Shown here in pieces: positions 1 to 7,200 of a DNA stretch of 8,720 nt (the first letter of the stretch is position 1; every line of letters begins with the position of its first letter). This stretch comes from an uncultured Selenomonadales bacterium. GTDB taxonomy: Bacteria; Bacillota; Negativicutes; Selenomonadales; Selenomonadaceae. A program made the translations under genes and the position numbers. The notes beneath the pieces are model-generated. The model made no database searches. It worked only from the letters and a program-made list of their open reading frames with translations, and was not told the DNA's origin. The DNA is taken from contig CALFJC010000043.1 in NCBI GenBank assembly GCA_937877655.1, positions 1 through 8,720 on the forward strand, written 5' to 3'.

Positions 1-54
1 CGCATAAAGGAAGAGAAAAATTATCGCAAGATAAATCTGCTTGAGATATTTCAT
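1..54 (-). CDS. potC: PotC-like polyamine ABC transporter permease, N-terminal fragment
   Basis: Only the first 18 codons are in the window, starting from the ATG at 54-52 and reading MKYLKQIYLAIIFLFLYA. This is a short basic N-terminus running into a hydrophobic first membrane helix, as in PotC/PotI-type permeases, whose first helix often has the form KIYLALIFLFLYAP. The ATG shares one base with the potB stop (TAATG), and a very strong Shine-Dalgarno sequence lies just upstream, so the start is secure. The assignment rests on the short N-terminal resemblance plus the classical potB-potC gene order. In that system PotB and PotC form the membrane channel for spermidine/putrescine uptake, with PotA as ATPase and PotD as binding protein. 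The rest of the gene is outside the window. Confidence 0.75.
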   Translation of the reverse strand, partial: MKYLKQIYLAIIFLFLYA

Positions 55-875
55 TAAACCTCCTCCTCCTTTATCGGATCAAATGTCGCCGTCAAAATCA
101 TGTTCAACACGATAAAAATCATCAAAATCACCGACAACGCGCAACCGACATGCCAATCATATTGGAAAGTAAATTCCTGTTCGATTATGTTGCCGATTAA
201 TAAAAGTTTTCCGCCGCCCAAAAGCGCGCTGATAACAAAAGTCGTCAACGCGGGAATGAAAACCATCGTTATTCCGCTTATCGCGCCCGGCAAAGTCAGC
301 GGCAAAATTATTTTTGTAAATTTTTGCCAAGCATTGGCTCCCAAATCTTGCGCCGCCTCCAAAATGCTCCGATCTATTTTCGTCAGCGAAATGTACAGCG
401 GCAAAACCATGTACGGCAAAAAATTATAAACCATGCCGAGAACGATTGCGCCCGGCGTATTTATCATTTGCAAATCCGGCAAACCGAAAAGCCGCATAAG
501 CTGATTGATTATCCCGTTGCCTTCCAAAATCGTCTGCCAAGCCATTGTCGACAAAAGCGAGTTCATCCACAGCGGCAAAATGAACAGCAAGGAAATTATC
601 GTCGTGTTGTCGCGCTGACGCTCCGTCAAAATCAAACACAGCGGGTAAGCGAGCAAAAGACAAATTACCGTGCTGATTAACGCAAGCGCGATTGAAAGTT
701 CCAATGCGTCCAAATATCCGCGTTCAAAAATCAAACCGACATTTGCCAGCGAAAAATTTCCGTCATAATCCGTCACGCCGTACCAGACAATAAAAATCAG
801 CGGGATAAAAATAAATAATCCCGCCCAAATCAGAAACGGCGTCAGTAAAATATTTCTCATGCCGCGATTAAACAT
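54..875 (-). CDS. potB: PotB-like spermidine/putrescine ABC transporter permease
   Basis: This 273-residue protein has the size and layout of PotB/PotH inner-membrane permeases of the binding-protein-dependent transporter superfamily. Hydrophobic segments lie near residues 8-33, 58-83, 92-113, 142-164, 195-220 and 243-265, giving six helices. The cytoplasmic EAA loop, which docks on the ATPase, is intact at residues 173-193 (EAAQDLGA, then eight residues, then IILPL). The segment GGGKLLLIGNIIEQEF near residues 220-235 resembles the GGAKNLLIGN stretch of PotB and supports polyamine over other substrates, though a related substrate cannot be excluded. The ATG at 875-873 is preferred over the in-frame Met6 because AAGGGGG stands seven bases upstream of it. 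The gene overlaps the potC ATG by one base. It has its own promoter behind the terminator of the giant RTX gene. No potA ATPase gene precedes it within the window, unlike the classical potABCD order. Confidence 0.88.
   Translation of the reverse strand: MFNRGMRNILLTPFLIWAGLFIFIPLIFIVWYGVTDYDGNFSLANVGLIFERGYLDALELSIALALISTVICLLLAYPLCLILTERQRDNTTIISLLFILPLWMNSLLSTMAWQTILEGNGIINQLMRLFGLPDLQMINTPGAIVLGMVYNFLPYMVLPLYISLTKIDRSILEAAQDLGANAWQKFTKIILPLTLPGAISGITMVFIPALTTFVISALLGGGKLLLIGNIIEQEFTFQYDWHVGCALSVILMIFIVLNMILTATFDPIKEEEV
59..69 (-). promoter_or_regulatory. Shine-Dalgarno of potC embedded in the potB C-terminal codons
   Basis: On the minus strand the bases GGAGGAGGAGG end four bases before the ATG of the downstream permease. 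The three GAG codons also encode the EEE of the KEEEV C-terminus of potB. The triple repeat offers several overlapping anti-SD matches at useful spacings. Together with the TAATG overlap it argues for translational coupling of the two permeases in roughly equal amounts, as expected for subunits of one heterodimeric channel. Confidence 0.8.
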
Positions 876-882
876 TTATGCG

Positions 883-889
883 CCCCCTT
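883..889 (-). promoter_or_regulatory. Shine-Dalgarno of potB
   Basis: The minus strand reads AAGGGGG, then seven bases, then ATG at 875. This spacing selects the first Met as the start rather than the Met five codons further in (860-858), which has no comparable purine run at the right distance. Confidence 0.7.
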
Positions 890-906
890 GTCATAATGAT
901 TCAGAT

Positions 907-935
907 ATTTTAACCGCAAATCTTCTCCATGTAAA
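907..935 (-). promoter_or_regulatory. Predicted sigma-70-type promoter for potBC
   Basis: On the minus strand TTTACA (935-930) and TAAAAT (912-907) are separated by exactly 17 bases, close to the TTGACA-17-TATAAT consensus. Transcription would start near position 900 and give a leader of about 25 bases before the potB ATG. The site lies between the upstream gene's terminator and the potB ribosome-binding site, the place a separate pot promoter is needed. No clear operator palindrome is visible around it. This is a prediction by eye only. Confidence 0.6.
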
Positions 936-951
936 GAATAAACCTTCAATG

Positions 952-986
952 AAAAAAGCCCCGCCGTGTTTTGCGAGGCTTTTTTT
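952..986 (-). terminator. Intrinsic terminator of the giant RTX gene
   Basis: Arms 985-973 and 964-952 pair over 13 positions around an eight-base loop. As minus-strand RNA the core is GCCUCGC / GCGGGGC followed by a U run. One position is a G-U wobble in minus-strand RNA but a C-A mismatch in plus-strand RNA, which favours termination of minus-strand transcription. The flanking A and T runs give it some bidirectional character. The hairpin begins about 18 bases after the TAA of the RTX gene and ends before the pot promoter, so it separates the two transcription units. Confidence 0.88.
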
Positions 987-1004
987 AATTTGAACAGACT
1001 TAAT

Positions 1005-1205
1005 TTATTTTGACAGCCAAACGGCTTGCTCGTGATTGGCGGAATATTTTGAGCCGTCAGCGAGTTGGTAAGTAATGTCGGCGGCGGAATTAATTTGTAG
1101 AGAGCCGCCGTCTTTAAAGTTAATCGTTGCGCCGTTCGCCGTAATGGAAGTGCCGCTGATTTGATCAAGCGTCGCGATTGAAAGAATAACTGCGTCGCCG
1201 TCGTT
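1005..1205 (-). other. Putative C-terminal type I secretion signal region
   Basis: The last 66 residues follow the final RTX cluster and contain no GGxGxD motif. They begin NDGDAVILS and include ATLDQISGTSITANGATI and a short GGSLQINS strand, ending in AVWLSK. This position and character match the uncleaved C-terminal secretion signals of RTX proteins, which are recognised by position and structure rather than by a strict motif. The segment also keeps the degenerate form of the capping module seen in the N-terminal part. The assignment as a secretion signal is by analogy. Confidence 0.5.
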
Positions 1206-4200
1206 CGCGCCTTGAATGGTATCGTTGCCGTTGGTGTAGAAGAAAAGATTTTGTCCTTCGCCGCCGATTAATAAATCGTCGCCGTTGCCGCCCCATAAGC
1301 TTGCGTCGCCTTTGCCCGCGCTGATTGTGTTATCAAGATTGTTGCCCGCCAAAGTATTTCTGCCGTCCGAATTTGTCGCATCCAAAATTCTTATGTCTCC
1401 GACAAAAATTTTCCCGTGCGAATTATCAAGCCATATTTCCGCCTCGTCCTCAACCGTAACGCTTGCCTTGCGAGCGGAAGCCACGAAATAATTTGCCTCG
1501 TCGTCAAAGGAAATATTTTTATCAACCACAGCAACAAAATCGTTGATTCGGAAATTTTTACCCTGCGCGTCCTCAATCGTCAACCAATCTTCGCCGCCGT
1601 TAAGTTGCAAGCGAACGTTGCCCGCGCTGTTGAGCACGACATTTGTAACCGCGTCCGAGCCGACGTTGATTTTGTCCTCGTCGAAGTTGAAATTTTGAAT
1701 GACATCGCGCCCGCCGCCTTCACGGAAAATAAATTCCGTCGTGCCTTCGCCGTTGCCCGTCAAAGTTTCGTTCGCCGAAGAACCAATCAAAGTATTCAAG
1801 CCGCCGCCGACCGTCACTTTGTTTATTCCGTAAAAATTCTTGGTTAAATCAAGCGTCAAGGTTTCGTCATAACTTGAGAAGTCGACGCCCGATTTTTTGC
1901 CGAAATAAATATCTGCCGATTCTTCGCCGACCGCGATTATCGAATCTTTTTGAGCGATTGCAGTTTTAATTTCTGCGCCGTCTTCAATCGTCAAAATTCT
2001 TGCCGTGCCGTCTTCCGAAGAAATATTTTCCAAAAATGCTCTGCCGTTGCCGCTCTTGACCGTCAAAGTTTCGCCGTCAAAGTTAAAATCGAAGTTCTTC
2101 GCGTCAACGGAGATTTTATCGCCGCCGTCGAAAGTCGCGTTGAAGTTTTCGACAGTATTTTTTCCGCCGCTTAAAATAATTGTCGACTCGCCGTTTTCCG
2201 CGAGATAAATTTGATTTCTGCCCGCGCCCGCGTCAATTTCATTTCCTGCGCCGCCGTAAATTGTATCCGAGCCGCCGCCGCTCTTGAGTGTCGAATCGGT
2301 ATCGCCTTTGAGCACAAAACTTTCACGCCGAGTGCTTAAGTTGAGTGCTGCGCCTTTGGTGAATCCGACTTTTTGCAAATCGCCGTCCGCGTCGAAGAAA
2401 TTTATAACTTTTGAATCGGCGTCTTCGGCGAAAGTCACTTTTGCGGAATTGACTGTCAAGCGTCCGTTGTCGAAGGCGATTGAATTTTCCTTAACCGCTT
2501 CGGCGATATTTTCATTTTCAGTCAAAAATGCCGCGCCGTTTTGCTCGTTGTAATTCTCAACCGTAACTCGACCTTCAGCCGCAAAAATTTCTGTCGCGCC
2601 GCCCGACTTCAAATCAATGTCGACATTTTCTCCCGCCGTGTAAATTGTATCTTTGCCTTTGCTTGCCTTTATGTTGACTTTTCCCGCCGTATCTTCGACA
2701 ACTGCCACTTCGCCGCCTTTGAGCGTGATATTTTCCTTGCCGTCCACAAAAATAATTTCGTCCGAATTTTCTTCGATGAGTTTGTTCAAAATTTCTCCCG
2801 CAATATCCAGTTTTGCAGAATCTTCCGAGCCGACAAAAATACTGTTCGCCTTTGCAGTTAAAGTTGTGCCGTTCACGACGAATTCGCCGCCCGAAGCCGT
2901 CTGCAAGCTCGCGTTTTCGTCAAGGTCGGAAATTTCTTTGACTTTGCCTTCTTCGTCCGCCGCGAAGGTTACCGAATTATCGCCCGTAACTTTGAAATTA
3001 TCTTCGCCGATGAAAAATTCGCCGCTCTCTTTGGTCACGAAATTAACTTTGCCGTCGGAATTGGAGACGTTCGCACTGTTTGCAAGCTCGGAAATTTTCA
3101 GTTCGCCGTCGATAACCGTTGCCTTTATTTCTTCCGAATTAGCCGCAAAAATTTCCGCGCCGTTAATCGTCATGCCGTCCAACTCGCCGCAAGTGAAGGA
3201 GCCGTTTTGGAGATTTTCAATCGCGGAGATTTTTTCGCCGTCACTCGTCACGCTGAAAGAATCTTCGCTTTCGATTGTAACTCCTTCAAGTTCAAGCCCG
3301 CCGAGTTTGCCGCTCAATGTTCCTACAAAATAATCTGACGAATAAACATTGCCCGCCGAATTTATTTGCAAGAAGCCGCCAAAATCTTCCGCCGTGCCGA
3401 AAGTTTTATCGCCGATTGTTATTTCGCCCTCGCCGCTCAACGCAATTTCAGTCGCGCCGCCGTTCTCAACCACTTCAACAGAATTTCGCGCAAGCTCGAT
3501 ACCAATCAGCGTCTCTTCGCCAATGAAAATGCTCGCGTCGTTTGTGCCCGTCACGCAGAATTTTTTCCCGTTGAAAATTATTTCGTCGTTGAAGTCGCCT
3601 TCTATCAAATAAACTTCTTCGTCGGGATAAAAACTGTCCGTCACGATTTCGCAAACATTTCCGTCCGCGTCCAATTTGAAAATCGTTTTGTCGGCATAAG
3701 TCTCAAAAGTTTTGCCGTTTATCGTGAAAGTATCGGCGGCTGTCGTTTCAATGTAAACATTTTCCTCGTCGTCCTTAACGACAAAATTCGTGCTGTCCGT
3801 CACTTTGACAAAAACGCCGTTGACTGTCAGTCCTTCGGAAAAGTCGCCGAAAACTTCTTCAAACTCGTCCGTTGTCGAAAGATCTATTGTGGAAAAATCT
3901 TCCTCGTCAGACTCCGAGAAACTTTCAAACGAATTTTCATCTTGCGCCCTTTCGAGCCCGGAAATGTTGCCCGAATCGTCCAAGTTGAAAGTTTTGCCCG
4001 CGCTAGTCTCGAATTTATTTCCGCTGAAAATAATCGTGCCGTCGGCTGAAGTCGTTAATTTTTCCGCGCCGCCCAATTCATAAACGCGAACATTTTTCCG
4101 ATAAGTTTTGTCGTCCGCCGTGACCAAATCGCCCGCGACATTTGAAATTTCCGTAATGTTTTCGCCGTCGCTCGTAACTTTTACTGAACTTGCGCCCGTC

Positions 4201-7200
4201 AAGCGAACTGCCTTGCCGTTTATGCTGATTCCATTTTCAAAATTTCCCTCAACCGAACCTTCAAGCCCGTTAATTTCAGCAACACCGCTATGAGAATTCA
4301 TCACAAAGGTTACGCCGTCGCTGTCGTCGCTTATGTTGTATATCTTGCCGCTTATCGCAAATTCGCCGCTCTCCGCCGCCGTGACAGAAGCATTTGCCAA
4401 GCCGTTGCCGTATATTTCCGCCGAAGCCTTGACGCCTTCGACAGCTGTTATTTTATTGTCGACAATCTTAACACTTTCATAACAATCATTTTGGATCTCG
4501 ACATATTCATCGCCGACGATAAAGCCGTTCAGAGTGTAAGCAGTTCCTTCTACCGTGTCCGAAAGATTCAGCAGTATGCATCTCGTTGAAGAATTGCTCT
4601 CAAATTTCTTGTCGCCAAGCTCAATCGTACCTTCAAACTCGAATTTCCGATTATAATATTTGGATTCATCGCCGCTGATTTTCGCGCCGTCCGTCAACGA
4701 AATCAAGTTCGCGTTGTAGCGATAAATCTGCGCGGAGCCGTTGCCGTCAAGCGTCATGCTGTCGTATTGGAATGCGCCCGTCGATAAATCGAACTCAACG
4801 CCGCGAGTTATCGTCTGCACTTTGGAATTTTCTTCCGCGTGGAATGTAATTCCGTTGATCGTGTAATCGCCCGCCGCGTCGAATTGATAAATCTTTCCTG
4901 CAGGCTCGGAATCATCATCGCTGTATTCTTCGGCAAGCGGAGCAACTTTTATTTCGTCATTGGAATTGCCATAAACGACATAAGTATTTTTATCGGTTGC
5001 AGTGAATTTTTCTCCGCAAATGGTGAAGTCGCCCGCGCCGTCCGTCTCAACTTCAAAGCGCACATCGCCCGCGTCAACGTATTCTGTCGAAGCCGAAATT
5101 GTCGCGCCGCTCGTTATGCCCGTAATTTTGTCAATGCCGCCCGTGCCCGAAGTCTCGACCGTCCAAGCGTCATTGCCTTGAATTTCAGCCTGCTCGAACA
5201 AAAGCGCATTTAATCCTACGGTAATGCTGTTTTCTTTATCGTAGCCGATATAAGCCGTGCCGTTTTCGGTCATCTGAACTTTTTTATTCGTGTCGCCGAA
5301 GTAAGCAAAGCTGTCTTTGCCGTTCAGCTCAAAAGTATTGTCGCTTACATTTTCGACCAACGCGCCGTCAGGCAAACGAATTGAGAAAAAGTATTCGTCC
5401 GTGTTGTCAATCGTCACCGTGCCCGTGCCCGCAATTCTTGCGTCGTTTATCGTAAATGAATTTTCATTCAGCGGAACTTTTATGTTGTCCTTGTCGGCTG
5501 TAATTTCAAGCGCGTTGTCGGTGATGATTGTCTTGCCGTCGATTGTAAAACTGCCCGCCGCAAGATTTAATTTAATCTCTTCGGACGAAGTGATATTAAG
5601 CGTCGCGCTGTCCGGGACTGAAATTTTATCGTTCGCCAAATCGAAAACAACTTCTCCGCCGCCGGCAACACCGTTGATTTTCACGCCGTCAAAATAAATT
5701 TCTGTCCTCGCGTCGTTCAACGGGATTTTAATTTCGTTCGTGTCGGCAGTGAACGTTAAATCCGCCGAAGTCTCGAAACTCTTGCCGTTGACGACGTAAC
5801 TTCCCGCCTCGCACTTGAAAGTTTTGGTCTCTTCGCCCGTCGAAAGAGTCGCCGTGTCGCTGATTGAAATTTCTTTTCCGTCAAGCGAATAAATTGCGGG
5901 CTTATTCTGCGCGTAATTTGTTTTCACGCCGTCAAAATTTATTTCCGTGCCGCTGAAAGTAATTTGCTCGCCAAGGATCACGCGCCCGATTTTTTCCGCG
6001 TCAATTTCTTTGCTTTGAATCTTGAATGTGTTCCCGTTCGCCTCGACGACGTTAATATTATCTGCGGTGCTTGAAACCAAAAATTCTTTGTCGTTGACTT
6101 TGAAATTGGCTTGGGTATCGTCGCCGAGAGCGAGCGTCAGCTTTGTGAAATCGTCAGAGAGAGTTTTGACCTGCGCGGAATTTTTTATCGTGTAGCTTTT
6201 ATCGGCGGAATTGTAATTGACTGTCATCGGCGCGAGTTTGCTGAAGAAACTTTCCGGAGCAACTTCCAAATCAACGAATTGCACGCCGTAACCTTCAAAG
6301 CTCAAGCCGTCCGCAGTTACAGTGATTGTGCCCGCGCCGTTGGTCAAAGAATTTATCGACAGATTGTTGATTGTAAATGTCCCCGCGTTGATGTTGATTT
6401 TGGCACCTTCGGGAGCCGTGACGCTTGCTGAAGAATTGTTGTCGAAGGAAATTTCCTTTTCGCCCTTCGTCGAAAGGACGTTGCCATTGAGCAAATCGAC
6501 TTGAATTTCGCCGTAAGTGAACGCCGCATCTTCTCTGAACGTGATTTTGTCGCCGTAAGTCTTGCTCGTCAAAGTCAAATTATTTTTTGCGCCGTCAACT
6601 TGATATTCGAGAGTGCCGGTGCCGCTCAATTCTGCCGAGCCGAAAGAGCCGCTCACTTTGACGGAAGAATCATCTTCATTTCTCACCGCGACGGGATATT
6701 CTTTCAAGTTGTCGTTGAGCGTCAGCAGATTTAATTCCGCGTTGAATTGATACGCGTCGCCTTCGACCGATTGAGGAATGGCGGCAGTGACTTTGGAATC
6801 CTTAACCGTGAAAATCGCATACGTGCCGTTAATGATATTGGCAGAAGACAAACTCGCCGCGCCTTCCAAAGTGATTTTGCCTTCGCCAACCGTAACAATA
6901 ATATCGTTGCCGCTCTTTTCTGTGGAATGGAGAGCACCCGAAATTTCGAGCGTCGAAGTTTCATTGAAGCCGTGAATCGTGTCGTTGCCGTCGCCCGCGT
7001 TGTATTGAATCAAATCATTTTTCGCGACACTTGCCAAGCTGATGGAATCATCGCCGCTGCCGCCAATGATTGTGACGTTTTCGCTTCCGTTAGGAATGGT
7101 GTCGTTGCCGTCGCCGCCGTTGATTATCACATTGGAAGCGAGATTGTTAATCGCATCATCGCCTGCGCCGCCGTTGATTGTCGCATTTCTGCCAATGTTC

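Larger units (their letters stand above)
2760..6827 (-). other. Central region of divergent non-RTX beta repeats
   Basis: About 1350 residues lack GGxGxD motifs but recur around two short strand patterns. Type A reads roughly (A/S)G-x-F-T-I-N-G-K-x-F-x-T followed by an acidic segment and a strand ending in V/I. Examples are DTFTINGKTFETYAD, GSYVVNGKSFETSAD, GDFTICGEKFTATD and GEFFIGEDNFKVTGD. Type B reads roughly G-x-x-I-N-G-x-x-V/I and is closed by D-G-x-x-I-x-x-I. Examples are GISINGKAVRLTG, GLELEGVTIES and GMTINGAEIFA. Units are about 30-50 residues long and in places alternate. Hydrophobic residues alternate with polar and acidic ones, so a beta-solenoid or a chain of small beta domains is likely. 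I cannot name a family for it. Edges are approximate. Confidence 0.6.

Noticed and set aside
876..951. Possible small gene or riboswitch in the potB leader
   Set aside because: The space is only about 75 bases, is filled by the promoter and SD, and shows no further stem or recognisable aptamer.
857..1168. Minus-strand frame of 103 codons across the 3' end of the RTX gene and the terminator
   Set aside because: It overlaps the RTX C-terminus in another frame, runs through the terminator hairpin and the pot promoter into potB, and its translation shows no coherent protein character.
2653..3333. Long plus-strand open frame of 226 codons, and many other plus-strand frames over the giant gene
   Set aside because: They lie antisense to a clearly coding frame. 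Their translations are low-complexity Ser/Pro/Lys/Phe-rich mirror products of the Glu/Gly/Lys/Asn-rich repeats, and I see no ribosome-binding site or recognisable domain in them.
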